A DNA stretch of 64,000 nucleotides from Chrysoperla carnea (taxonomy: Eukaryota > Arthropoda > Insecta > Neuroptera > Chrysopidae), in contig NC_058341.1 in NCBI RefSeq assembly GCF_905475395.1, forward strand, positions 72,971,597 through 73,035,596. The letters are read 5' to 3'. A program made the translations under genes and the position numbers. The notes under the pieces were generated by a model that did no database searches, was not told the origin of the DNA, and worked only from the letters and a program-made list of their open reading frames with translations. This document shows, in pieces, positions 11,601 to 21,881 of the stretch (positions are counted from its first letter, which is position 1; each line of letters starts with the position of its first letter).

Positions 11601-11850
11601 TATATAATAAAAAAAAAAAAATTTAAAAAAAATTTGTTTTATTTAAGAAAATAATTTTCCTACAAATAAACTCGCATCAGCGTTTTTTTAAATGATAAAC
11701 ATTTTCAATATGAAATAAGGTTACACAGGCGCTAGCAAATTTTGCAAAGTTTGCAATTCAAAAGAAGTTCAAATACGTCAGTATAGATCAATATTTCATA
11801 GTATTTAAATGATTAGAATGTAAATTTTATAGCTAGTATAGTATAATTAT
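11601..11850. other. AT-rich spacer, nothing recognised
   Basis: Apart from A/T homopolymer runs I see no ORF or RNA gene in this stretch before the long-TIR element. Confidence 0.5.
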
Positions 11851-12670
11851 TAGTCTAGTTAACATCCACGATTTTTTCTAACTTTTTTGTATATTCTCCG
11901 AAAATTACGAAATAGGTGTCATTCGATTCGTAATTTTATGTAGAAAGTTTACTGAAAAAAATGAAATGGCGCAAAAAAAAATTGCAAAAGTTATAAACAA
12001 TTAAGTGAAAAATAAAATAGGGGGTTCAGTTTTTTTTTAATAACTCAAAAAATATAGAAAATTTTCGAAATCTGAAAAAAGATCCAAAAAGATGAAGAAA
12101 TTTCCTAAAATAAAGTTTCTGCAGCCAAAATTGTATCTCTAATATTTATAATTTTACAGAGCCTTGAAAATAGCGCAAAATATGACAAGTTTGGCTCTCG
12201 CGCGCGTTCTGTCTTTGAGACCTACTAACAAAAAAAATTATTTAAACATATAAAATATGAATATTAATAAATAAAAAAATTAATATAGTTTTGAAATACA
12301 TGAATAAACAATAATCTGTGGTTGAAAAATTTTTTTGTTAATTTTTGCATTAGTTATTTAATTGTTAACTAACAATTTTTTCTATATAGAATGTTAACAT
12401 AAAATCTGCGATAATTATTAAATTAAAACCCCAGAATTTTTTTCCCTCCCTGAAGTTATTCTCATTAAGCTTACAAATAAATTACCGTTTTTAAAATTTT
12501 AAAATTTTGATTTTTCAAATTGTTATTAACATTTGAATATTAACAAATGAATAAAAGTAATGAAAGAAAATATATTTTTTAAATTTTTTTATTGTTTTAA
12601 TTTTTTCTAATTAAAAGCTACATAAAAATAATTTTTTGAAATTTTTTACAATTGTTGTTTAAAAAATTGT
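11851..12670 (+). repeat. Left terminal inverted repeat
   Basis: This arm pairs with 15545-16364 in reverse complement across its full length, including a GC-richer block (CTCGCGCGCGTTC near 12196) seen mirrored near 16010. Confidence 0.85.
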
Positions 12671-13254
12671 TATAAACAAATACATTGTTTATGAGTAAAT
12701 CGAAAATTTTTTTTTTGCAATATGTTCATTAATATTAATTATAATTTAAAATAAAAAAATTTTTTCTTAAAAAAATTTATTTGTTGCTTAAAAATGCGTT
12801 TGTTAATTAACAATCTTTTTTAGCTACTAATTATTAATATTAAGAAATATTATGATTTTTTTAAATTTTTTGATTGTTTGAATTTTTTATAGTTAAAAGC
12901 TACATAAAAATAATTTTTTGAAATTTTTTACAATTGTTTTTTACTCATAAATAATGTATTTGTTTATAACAATTTTTTAAAAAACAATTGTAAAAAATTT
13001 CAAAAAATTATTTTTATGTAGCTTTTAACTATAAAAAATTCAAACAATCAAAAAATTAAAAAAAATCATAATATTTCTTAATATTAATAATTAGTAGCTA
13101 AAAAAGATTGTTAATTAACAAACGCATTTTTAAGCAACAAATAAATTTTTTTAAGAAAAAATTTTTTTATTTTAAATTATAATTAATATTAATGAACATA
13201 TTGCAAAAAAACAAATTTCGATTTACTCATAAACAATGTATTTGTTTATAACAA

Positions 13255-13258
<4 letters not shown>
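12660..13258. repeat. Internal palindrome, ~280-bp arms
   Basis: 12660-12943 is the reverse complement of roughly 12975-13258 with a loop of about 30 bp. The sequence could form a long hairpin in RNA or DNA. It lies inside the long-TIR element and contains no ORF. Confidence 0.8.
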
Positions 13259-13260
<2 letters not shown>

Positions 13261-13285
<25 letters not shown>

Positions 13286-15543
13286 GTTTTAGGGCCGCAT
13301 CGATTGCTAAGATCATTAGCAGCCCGTCCACAGGTACGCGACAATAACACAATAAACAATAACAGATAAAACAGACTTAACTTTTAAAAAATAATTGACA
13401 TCACAAAAAACAATAGACGCAACTCAGATTGAAACACTTTCCTTGTTTTTTCTTTTTTCTCTTTTCTTCCTTTTTTCCACAAAACTAGATTACTGTTTCA
13501 TTCCTGGCCTGGGTCTAAGCCTTGGCTTAACGGACATTATGTACTCGTCATCGATTTGCAGGTACTCCTTTATGTAGGCCGAGAACTTATCGATGTAATT
13601 CAACAGCCTGGTGTCGGATAATCTATCGATTTCGTCCCTCGTCCTAGCATACTTTCCCCTGACGAGTCCTGATTCCAGGATTGTACCAAAAGTGCTTACT
13701 AGTTCCAGATATTGCATGTCCCACGTGTAATCCGTGGGTAGGCAATCACTATCCGGATCCAGCAAGCACTGTAACTGGTTGAAGGAAAATGATCCAACAG
13801 CGATAGCTGTCGGCTTCGAGCTTGACGTTGTAGCAACTGGCTGGACGTTGAATGAACAGCCAGTTGATACGCTGCTCGGTGACGCGGCCATCTCACGATC
13901 GCTCGAAGTGCTCACATCCCCGAGAGAAACCGACCTAGCAATTTTCTGCTGTTTTGCAGACCTTTCAGGAGATGCTGGTAGTTTCAGTCGCTCCACGACC
14001 GGAACCAACTCCTTCTTGGTCTGCATTTCGCTTATTTTCCTTTTTTGGGAGATGGTCATTTTGGGACCCTCTGGTGTAGTTAAAAGAGTCTTTACTATCC
14101 CCTTTTGCTCCAATGTTTTGTCCTTCTTCGGGACACCTTGTGTCGCCGTACTTCCGTGGGGCGGCCGCTGTTGTTGCTGACGTCCCTTCTTTTTTCCTGT
14201 TACAGCTTCATCTGCAACAGGGGTTGCGTGTCCGCGCACTTGAGCTGATAAATGTGCTTTTACCACTTTGGCAATCAGAGCCTCCATATCCTTTGACAGC
14301 GCAGTAGCTGGCCGAACAGTGGCCGCAGCGCTGGCGTATGATACACCGGCGTTGCTTCCACCCGAACCAACCACCCGGCGACGTGCCTCTGGATATGCAA
14401 GCCCATCTTGGACCTTGACCTTCTGAATGGCGACCTCCTGCTTGTAGGTCGGACAATTTTTGTTTCGAACCGTGTGTGCACCTTTACAGTGCACACACTT
14501 GAAAGGTTGGACGCATGAACTACCTTTGTGTGGCAGCTTACCACACACACAAATTTCTTTTTTGTTACATTTCGAAGCAAGGTGTCCATATTCCTGGCAT
14601 CGAAAGCAACGCAGCGGTTCTGGTACATAAAGATGGACCGGAACACGTAGATGTATTCCAACATCGATGTGGGAAGGAAGACTGGTTCGATCGAAAGTTA
14701 AGATTAACTTTGGTGATTCAACCAGTGTTCCTCCTCTTCTCCACTTAATTCTTTGGGCCGCAATGATACCTTGCGGACCCAGCTCCTGCTTGATCTCCTC
14801 AATTGTACAGTTGAGGAGATCACTGCAGTGCACAACCCCTTTGGTGTAGTTCAAGGTGGGATGAGGTGTGATGTTCACCTCATCGTCTCCCAACCTTGAC
14901 ACCGTTAATAATTTTTCTGCCTGTTTGGCAGAATAAACCTCTATAAGGAGGTCGCCACGAATCTTCTGGACGCTTTTAACACGTCCAGCCGACTCATAGA
15001 CCACCCTTGCTAAACAGAAGGGACTCGATTTCTCGAAGGAGCCTTCCATCTTCTTCACAACGAAGAACCTCTTGGAATTCTTCGTTATTCCTTCGGGGGC
15101 AGCCAATGGCATTGGTTTACCACCCTTACACCTTTTTTTTCTAGGGGGGTTTGGTCCCCCCGACGTTTCAGAACTAACCGAGACGCCGCTCGGGGCCCGT
15201 AACGTGGGATCCATCTCCGAACACTTCTCGCCTGGTTTCGGACGGGACAGGCAAAGTGTTCCACCTGTAACACCGACCGGTACTGGGGATCCGACCCCCT
15301 GCACCGTAGATTTAATAATATTGTTTTTGTCTTGCATTAAGAGAAAACATTTTTGGTTTGGAGGGGTTTTCCTTCCCCACGCACAAAGTAATTTGGTCCG
15401 GGAGGAGCAAGCTCCTTACCCATCGGCGGAGTAGTGCAGACCGATGAGCATTCCCCTATCCGCCACCCGGGGACCCGCCCAGTAGGAGTTGGCTTCTCCT
15501 CTGTTGAGTACTACAGCAAAGTGCAGCACCCCCCAGTGCTGGG
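13261..15543 (-). mobile_element. ORF1-only LINE (HAL1-like), GC-rich, intact ORF
   Basis: The element has its 3' poly-A (T run at 13255-13281) on the left and its 5' end at 15543, flanked by an AACAATTTTTT duplication at 13250-13260 and 15544-15554. It holds only one gene, an intact 615-codon ORF1, and goes from the ORF1 stop at 13490 straight into a ~200-bp 3' region and poly-A. There is no endonuclease or RT. Its G+C content is far above that of the surroundings. It resembles the half-LINEs known in mammals (HAL1) and gag-only telomeric elements. Confidence 0.8.
13490..15337 (-). CDS. LINE ORF1 / Gag-like nucleic-acid-binding protein, 615 aa
   Basis: The start ATG at 15337 is preceded by a GC-rich 5' leader of about 200 nt. 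The N-terminus is Pro/Gly-rich with a basic patch PPRKKRCKGGK. The middle (about residues 85-240) is the RRM-like gag core of Jockey/R1-type LINEs. Three zinc knuckles follow: CFRCQEYGHLASKC, CVCGKLPHKGSSC and CVHCKGAHTVRNKNC. A basic and Gln-rich linker leads to a C-terminal region. The ORF has no stop or frameshift, in contrast to most ORFs around it. The protein would bind the element RNA and form RNPs, so mobilisation must rely on an RT supplied by another LINE. Confidence 0.82.
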   Translation of the reverse strand: MQDKNNIIKSTVQGVGSPVPVGVTGGTLCLSRPKPGEKCSEMDPTLRAPSGVSVSSETSGGPNPPRKKRCKGGKPMPLAAPEGITKNSKRFFVVKKMEGSFEKSSPFCLARVVYESAGRVKSVQKIRGDLLIEVYSAKQAEKLLTVSRLGDDEVNITPHPTLNYTKGVVHCSDLLNCTIEEIKQELGPQGIIAAQRIKWRRGGTLVESPKLILTFDRTSLPSHIDVGIHLRVPVHLYVPEPLRCFRCQEYGHLASKCNKKEICVCGKLPHKGSSCVQPFKCVHCKGAHTVRNKNCPTYKQEVAIQKVKVQDGLAYPEARRRVVGSGGSNAGVSYASAAATVRPATALSKDMEALIAKVVKAHLSAQVRGHATPVADEAVTGKKKGRQQQQRPPHGSTATQGVPKKDKTLEQKGIVKTLLTTPEGPKMTISQKRKISEMQTKKELVPVVERLKLPASPERSAKQQKIARSVSLGDVSTSSDREMAASPSSVSTGCSFNVQPVATTSSSKPTAIAVGSFSFNQLQCLLDPDSDCLPTDYTWDMQYLELVSTFGTILESGLVRGKYARTRDEIDRLSDTRLLNYIDKFSAYIKEYLQIDDEYIMSVKPRLRPRPGMKQ

Positions 15544-15544
15544 A

Positions 15545-16364
15545 ACAATTTTTTAAACAACAATTGTAAAAAATTTCAAAAAATTATTTTTATGTAGCTT
15601 TTAATTAGAAAAAATTAAAACAGTAAAAAAATTTAAAAAATATATTTTCTTTCATTACTTTTTTTCATTTGTTAATATTTAATTGTTAATAACAATTTGA
15701 AAAATCAAAATTTTAAAATTTTAAAAACGGTAATTTATTTGTAAGCTTAATGAGAATAACTTCAGGGAGGGAAAAAAATTCTGGGGTTTTAATTTAATAA
15801 TTATCGCAGATTTTATGTTAACATTCTATATAGAAAAAATTGTTAGTTAACAATTAAATAACTAATGCAAAAATTAACAAAAAAATTTTTCAACCACAGA
15901 TTATTGTTTATTCATGTATCTCAAAACTATATTAATTTTTTTATTTATTAATATTCATATTTTATATGTTTAAATAATTTTTTTTGTTAGTAGGTCTCAA
16001 AGACAGAACGCGCGCGAGAGCCAAACTTGTCATATTTTGCGCTATTTTCAAGGCTCTGTAAAATTATAAATATTAGAGATACAATTTCGGCTGCAGAAAC
16101 TTTATTTTAGGAAATTTCTTCATCTTTTTGGATCTTTTTTCAGATTTCGAAAATTTTCTATATTTTTTGAGTTATTAAAAAAAAACTGAACCCCCTATTT
16201 TATTTTTCACTTAATTGTTTATAACTTTTGCTATTTTTTTTTGCGCCATTTCATTTTTTTCAGTAAACTTTCTACATAAAATTACGAATCGAATGACACC
16301 TATTTCGTAATTTTCGGAGAATATACAAAAAAGTTAGAAAAAATCGTGGATGTTAACTAGACTA
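15545..16364 (-). repeat. Right terminal inverted repeat
   Basis: Reverse complement of 11851-12670. It ends with TTAACTAGACTA at 16364, 1 nt before the ATG (16366) of gene C copy 2. Confidence 0.85.
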
Positions 16365-16365
16365 T

Positions 16366-17077
16366 ATGGAGAATTTTACGTTTATAAATTACTATTATAA
16401 AATTACTTTACCGTTATTTTACATTTTTTTTAAAGAATAGTAACGTCAGTGTAGTGAATGCGTTGTTAGATAATGTATACCCAGTTCAACACAACATTCA
16501 AAATTCGGAAATACAGGCAATAACAAATCATGGATCAACTCAAAAAATTCATAATAATTTTTACAATTCAAAAAATGAAACAGATCTAATAAGTGTATCA
16601 GACGCATTTGAGAAAAATTCGAGAGATTTTTTTGGTAGTAATTTTACTAGAAACGATAATCAAACCGATAAGTTAAAAAAAATAATGGAAGTGATAAAAC
16701 CTAATAAACGGTTGGATGACATCGAATATGAGCATCTAAAGGAGGATCGTAAAAGACGTAGTATTAACGATCGGTTTAATATTCAGCATCATGTGCAAAA
16801 TGTAATAAGTATTAACACGAAAATTTTACGTATTATAAATATGGAAATTATCCATTTCTTTGATATCAACTACATGGAAAATATAAAATATTTTTATATC
16901 AATTTTGACCATGGTTCAATATTTCTACACAATGAAAAGTTTTATGGAACTACGGAAAATGTTTTTGTTGGAAAATTAAAAACTAAAACTTTGAAAATGG
17001 TTCAGTATCTGAAAGTTTTAATGAACAATGAATTGAAGTATTTGGAAAAATACAAGGTAGTTAAAAATAAAAAATAA
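16366..17077 (+). CDS. Gene C copy 2: putative secreted proprotein with furin-like site
   Basis: This is a paralogue of 3665-4355 with aligned features: NALLDN near 16457, an NSEIQA motif, the furin-like site DRKRRS near 16749, and a conserved C-terminal half ending near ELKYLEKYK. An upstream ATG at 16366 starts a hydrophobic leader (LPLFYIFF) ending at TAG at 16438-16440. The main frame is again offset by +1, as in copy 1. The family is unknown to me. It converges on gene B copy 2. Its 5' flank has been replaced by the long-TIR element. Confidence 0.6.
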
Positions 17078-17328
17078 ATTTTTTATACTGGAAAAATTAG
17101 TTTTTAATAAATGTAATTTAAAAATACAATAAATAATGTAAAAGTGTAAACCATTAATTATTATGCATTTTGTTGCAAAATGCACAATACAGCCCACAGA
17201 AATGCTCATCTTAATTTGAATAAATAATTATTAGGTATAATCTTTCAATATTATTTTTTAATTTTTATCAAATTAAATGTATTTTTTACCTTCAGTAATT
17301 TTTTTAATGTTTTTCCTTAATATTTAGA

Positions 17329-17424
17329 AATTTATAAAATTACGGATACATTCGCGTGCGGTTATTATAAATTACAGTCAGATGAAGAAATCGATGAATT
17401 ATTAGATGAAGTTATTAACTTGTT
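17329..17424 (+). other. Candidate coding exon, unassigned
   Basis: After a plausible acceptor (TTAATATTTAG) the frame reads IYKITDTFACGYYKLQSDEE and continues with an acidic helical stretch to TAA near 17424. It could be an alternative 3' exon of gene C copy 2 or a relic. There is no other support. Confidence 0.25.
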
Positions 17425-17435
17425 AGGGCATTTTT

Positions 17436-18163
17436 TTATCTAATAATATTGCACAAAAACTGAAAAACCCGCTTTTCTGTCCCATCAGAAAATAATCTTT
17501 GAATTTGTTTGTATGATGTGGAAAATTCAAAATTGGTTTTAGCCCTTAAAATATTTTTAAATGATAACATAGTATCTGCATCATAAAAGCATATTTCAAT
17601 AGCTAACCTATTTTTTAATATGATGGGAACTATTTTAAATTCAACCTTTAATAATTCATTACTATAATGAATATAAAAAAAATTCTCACCGAATCGAATA
17701 AATTTCATAATTTCTTTACACCCTTCATTATTTTTGTGTTCTAATAACAAATTAAGCTGCTCCGCTGTATCGATAACATCATGTGTCTGATTTCCATGGA
17801 AGAGAAGAAGATGTTTAATATAATCTTGAGAATTCGTAAACATTTTCCAATTACACAATGGGAGTATGCATCGTGTGATAGCCATGCTCACACAGTCATC
17901 ACTCTCCTGATCTCGAAATTATTGGTAATTTCTTCCCACACATCGTTAGGACACAAAACCTCCATAGCCATCATCCTCTCCAATACTTGATTTTTTGTAA
18001 ATTCTTTATGTTTGCGACATATAGGATATCTATCTATTGCAGCGCTGTTTGATGCGATTGGAAAAAAATAACATCCATCACACACCCAATGGAAGTTGTC
18101 GCATTGGTATATATGAACATTGAAGACCTCTCGACACACTTGGCAGCGGAATACATTTAAAAT
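17436..18163 (-). pseudogene. Gene B copy 2: SIAH-like RING gene, degenerate
   Basis: The exon starts after acceptor GTATAG at 18164-18165 with I-L-N-V-F-R-C, the same phase as copies 1 and 3. The RING-like start CQVC...C...H...CDGC lacks the seventh ligand, because the usual CPxC reads YPIC. The frame shifts near 17890. The rest (17436-17891) carries a C-x4-C...H...H finger (RCILPLCNW...HLLLFH) typical of the SIAH middle region, and a beta-rich tail. The loss of a zinc ligand and the frameshift suggest decay. Confidence 0.6.
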
Positions 18164-18173
18164 CTATACGAAT

Positions 18174-18179
<6 letters not shown>

Positions 18180-18208
<29 letters not shown>

Positions 18209-18240
18209 TAATTTTAAGTATAAGCAAAAAAAAAAAAAAT
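18180..18240. repeat. Homopolymer T28 and A13/AAT tract
   Basis: A long T run (18177-18206) is followed by an A run and AAT repeats. It lies between exons A2 and B2 and could be intronic or a retroposon tail. Confidence 0.6.
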
Positions 18241-18244
18241 AATA

Positions 18245-18477
18245 ATAATAATGTGTTGATCAATTCGTATTGCGTATATTTTGTTAGATCGTAATAAAAA
18301 AACTCATTCGTTTTTTTGTAATGCTTCCATCAAATTTTGCATACTACTTAGACCACGCATTGGATACTTGACCGAGTAGAACCTCAAAATTGATCCATAC
18401 TCCCTAACCACCTTCTCAATTGCTAATTGAACTTGAAACTTCGTAAAATTAGTATCACGCTCTTGATCAAACACATA
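18245..18477 (-). pseudogene. Gene A copy 2, frameshifted
   Basis: After acceptor TTCTGCTACAG at 18478-18488 the minus-strand frame reads YVFDQERDT, matching YVLDQQPTY of copy 3, and runs to TGA at 18304. A +1 shift in the A7 run near 18316 would continue into NEFFYYDLTKYTQYEL, which aligns with MEFELFDVFSYRKLF of copy 3. The copy is therefore homologous but disrupted. It sits upstream of RING exon B2, as in the other loci. Confidence 0.5.
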
Positions 18478-18648
18478 CTGTAGCAGAAAAAAAAAACTAA
18501 CCCTTGTAGGGGTTAAATCTGCTATAACTGAAATTTTAATTATAATCAAAATTTCTAAAGATTCAAAAAATCTACGTTGAAATATAAAGTTGTCAATAAA
18601 AAGGTGTGTGGGCCTATAAAGCATATGCTAAGCGGTGTTAACACATAC

Positions 18649-18741
18649 CCCCAGAGGAAGGTGGATCTTCCACATGGTGTGCGGACGTAGCCTTGTGAAA
18701 TAGGGATCGGCTTCACCGAAATCCCATACTCCGTTTTGGTG
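18649..18741 (-). other. Candidate internal or terminal exon of an unknown host gene
   Basis: A GC-richer 93-nt block is bounded on the minus strand by acceptor CCTTACAG and donor GTATGT. Joined to the exon at 19350-19401 in its phase, it adds APKRSMGFR and a stop. Two other frames are open across the whole exon. The sites look genuine, but I cannot identify the gene. Confidence 0.35.
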
Positions 18742-19349
18742 CTGTAAGGAAAATTAATGAATATTGTTTTTACTATATACAAAGATCATTTATTTATCAA
18801 CCAAATGAAATATATACAATTCATAAACTTAAATAAGGTATTTACAAAACTTATGATAAACCCAGGTTTCGATTCAGTAGAAAGTATTGATAATATAAAA
18901 TAGTATAATCTCTATGAAAGTTTCTCTATATACATTTATATACAAGTTAGTAAAAACAATTTACGAGGATGTAAAAATCTTTCAAACTAAAAGTACTTAT
19001 CGCACTACAAGTGATATCTAAGTATAACTACTTTAACCAAAAATAATTAATATATAATTGGCTATTTGAATAACACGTGTCGAACATTTTAAGGTTATTT
19101 AAAAAACCAAAAAGGTTGTATTAATTTAAACAAATAAAATCATATCTCACCGGATTAATGGTAACACAAATTGTCACGATGATTTCATTAAATCATTCCA
19201 TAATTAGTTAAATAATATTGTAAATTGAACATTTCTCCATTATTTACGGTTCAGTTCCATTATGTATATCTGTACGCCATGCGTACTTAGTCAATTAATT
19301 TGACATGCCGGCTCAAATGCTGATGTATATTAAGAAGAAGTAAGTATAC
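18742..19349. other. AT-rich intron-like sequence
   Basis: I see no ORF or RNA gene. The stretch lies between two candidate minus-strand exons and is probably their intron. Confidence 0.4.
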
Positions 19350-19401
19350 CTATTCCAAACATGACCATAGCTAGGGCGAGTAGAGCGCCACTGGCCAGTA
19401 A
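19350..19401 (-). other. Candidate exon encoding a transmembrane segment
   Basis: Bounded by acceptor TATTTTTAG and donor GTATAC, the 52-nt exon reads LLASGALLALAMVMFGI, a clear hydrophobic helix. With the next exon it would end in a short basic tail, which would suit a C-terminal membrane anchor. The parent gene is not visible upstream, where other repeats and a Maverick intervene. Confidence 0.4.
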
Positions 19402-19785
19402 CTAAAAATATATATCATATATAGGTATGTTCCAATTGACAGGTTTGAGACAGGTTTGAGATGAAATGTTTGTTCCAATAACAAAAATTTCATAACAATA
19501 CATTTCAACAAATTTTGGCACTGATGAACTCCCCAAAAAATGTGAATTAAAACTATTTTTATTTTTTGAAAATACCTTTTCGACTTCCATTTTTACTTCC
19601 AATGTTAATACGATTGTAATGAAACTGGCTAAAGTAAAATAACTCGAAAAAGTCCTATTTATACAAGCTAATTTTATCTGCAAATTTTTTGTGTGGATGT
19701 TTTAGGTTATTATTGTTAAAATTTAAAAACCTGTAAACAGGAAGTTGATAAAAGGGAAAAAGGAAACTAATTTGTTTTAAATAAT
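19402..19785. other. Spacer, possibly transposon-derived
   Basis: A weak minus-strand frame at 19402-19683 has no recognisable domain. A short imperfect tandem (CAGGTTTGAGA twice near 19438-19455) is visible. Nothing else is supported. Confidence 0.3.
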
Positions 19786-19799
19786 AATATAATTTTTAT

Positions 19800-21003
19800 T
19801 TATAATCTTTTTACATCATTTGTAAGTGGATTATATTCGACAATACGATCATGTAAAATTAGGCAATATGCACTAGTATTAGGTTGAATATTAGATTTAT
19901 ATTTGAATTCAATTTTAAGATCCACTGGTCCAATCTTTATTTCATCCATTTGGTGTGAACAATTTATGAGAGCAATGGGAGCTATTTCTTTGAATTGTGC
20001 GGGTGTTAAGAGTGGTTGGCTGTTATTTTTATAATATGATTCTTGAAATTTTGAATACATATCGTATAGTAGGGCATATCGATTATTTTGAAAATCTGTA
20101 TTAAGATCACTGTATGGATACACATCTGAGTTTAAAAACACTTTTATATCAGTCAAATTACTATGATCAAAACGGCTTGCATCCTTCTCCTTCAGATTTC
20201 GTCGATTTGTTTGTAGAGCGAAGATAACATATTTGGCCTTTTCCAAACGTGTTGATGATTTTACTGCCCAGACTTGGTGTGTTGTAGTTAGAAGAACTGG
20301 ATATTACACATATCCCAGCTTCGAAAGCTCATCTTAATTGATTTACCACTATTGATAAATTTATATAATAATAGTTTCTGCCCATCCTGAAGTTGAACGA
20401 GTGGAACGTGCCATTGTAGTTTTGTAATTTCAAATTTCATATCATCAGTTGGCGATATAATTGCATTTAAATCATTCCGAGCACGATTCAAAATTAATTC
20501 ATACTTAACATTTGGAATGATTTTCGTATAATCTTCTGCGAAGCCTAAAATTCTCTTTAATGGCATACAAATATTAATATTACCATCGGAGAAATCAATA
20601 TTATTTTCAATACACCAACCAGCATTTAAAAGCAACTTACTTTCATTATCATTAAGTGAGATATAATTTTTTAATGTTAAGGTTTGTCCAACGTTGCGAA
20701 CACGATCAATTTCAATGCCATTTATTTCATAGCGTATTTCTTCAAATAAATAAGCGGGATAATTGTTTACTAATTTGGCGGTAGCTGATACTGTATTATC
20801 GCTAACTTTTTTCACAGTCCCCTCTATGTAGGAAAACTTTCACAGGTCAAAATATTTAAATTTTGATTTTGAATACAAATTCGTATTTCATCATTGTTGT
20901 TAAACGTCGATAAAAATGGTGAATAGCTGTGGTACTCAATTTTTGTAATACTCTCATCAAAGTGAACGCCATCAGATATATTCAACATTTCAGCACTATT
21001 CAT
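19800..21003 (-). pseudogene. Maverick major capsid protein (double jelly-roll), frameshifted
   Basis: The ATG at 21003 overlaps the stop of the preceding small ORF (ATGAATAG). The pieces are 21003-20830, 20815-20300 and 20290-19800, separated by small indels near 20830 and 20300. Segments such as VKKVSDN, YEINGIEIDRVRN, KLQWHVPL and KYVIFALQTNR are characteristic of the insect Maverick major capsid protein. The frame break near 20830 is a loss of two bases relative to an inverted fragment at 26025-26095. Expected length is about 400 residues. Confidence 0.75.
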
Positions 21004-21139
21004 TGTTTTTTAAAACAAGTCCCAAACTTTTCAAAAAGTCCCTGTTCTCTGTTGTTAGTTTTCCAATGTTTTTTTTCGCTGATGATGATGACGGCTTGAT
21101 ACTGTATTGTTGTCGTCTATTGTTGTTGTACGTTATCAT
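20996..21139 (-). CDS. Small Maverick protein, 47 aa
   Basis: An intact basic, Ser-rich ORF from ATG 21139 ends FLKSLGLVL and sits between the minor and major capsid genes. Small proteins of this type occur at the same place in other insect Mavericks as far as I recall; the function is unknown. Its stop overlaps the capsid ATG, suggesting coupled translation or a shared transcript. Confidence 0.55.
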   Translation of the reverse strand: MITYNNNRRQQYSIKPSSSSAKKNIGKLTTENRDFLKSLGLVLKNNE

Positions 21140-21149
21140 GGCATAGATG

Positions 21150-21835
21150 TTAACGTACGATAATATTCTCACCACGAAAGTCAATTAAGTTACCGTTTTG
21201 ATCAGTAATTTTAATTGTTAGAGATGTTAGCTTTTTAACGTTCACGGGCAAATAGATGATATTTTTTGGAACTTCCACTATTTTATAGCCTGGCTCCACC
21301 ATCGGATAGAATTCGTGTAATGTATGCACCAATTTGTCATTAATATAAGCCCCCCTTGTAATATTGCTCTCGATACGGATAACGTCTACTTTGTTAATAT
21401 TTACGGGTAAATCTGATGAATGCAAATGATTTGCTTCTAATTCACGCTTACTGAAACCCAACAATGAACCAACCGAATTCGGCTTATTAAAATAAACTTT
21501 TTCACTACACATCACTTCACATTGTAAAGTATTGTTATTCGCTTGAATTGTTAATATAATTTTTTTTGTTTTGTCCTTATTGTATTGTTGAAGAAACTCT
21601 TGTACATATTGATTAATATCATGTATTTCGTAGGTTCCAACCGGTAAGATAATGGGTAAACTATTACCAATATGAATTTGATTACAACTATTGCCAACAT
21701 TAGCTATCGAATTATACGATTAAAAGTATATAATGCACATTTATAGTTTTTTGAGCCTAAATCAATTGGTGGAAAATAATCAACAGTGATGATACTACTG
21801 TTTCCACTAACAGTTAGTGTATATGATGATGACAT
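21150..21835 (-). pseudogene. Maverick minor capsid (penton-like) protein, one frameshift
   Basis: ATG 21835 starts MSSSYTLTVSGNSSIITVDY. The reading continues after a frameshift near 21720 through GSLLGFSKREL, the HTLHEFYPMVEPGYKI motif and DFRGENI to TAA at 21150. These motifs define the common Maverick minor capsid protein, which is thought to form capsid vertices. Apart from the one lesion it looks full length (about 225 residues). Confidence 0.75.
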
Positions 21836-21881
21836 AGTTTAAGAAAAACAAATGAAAAATTTTTAGAAAAATCTCTTTTAT

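Larger units (their letters stand above)
11851..16364. mobile_element. Long-TIR (foldback-like) element carrying a LINE insertion
   Basis: Terminal inverted repeats of about 820 bp run 11851-12670 and 15545-16364, starting TAGTCTAGTTAACATCCACG. They are near-identical by eye. Between them are a ~280-bp-arm palindrome and an inserted ORF1-only LINE (13261-15543). Without the LINE the element would be about 2.2 kb and essentially all inverted repeat, with no transposase of its own. The flanking duplication is unclear (TAT or TA). The superfamily is unknown to me. Confidence 0.82.

Noticed and set aside
14113..15434. Several plus-strand and shifted minus-strand frames
   Set aside because: Shadows of the 615-codon ORF1 in GC-rich DNA; only the minus-strand ORF1 has domain support.
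18180..18240. Poly-A tail of a retroposon
   Set aside because: No target duplication or retroposon body could be identified; it is equally an intronic homopolymer.
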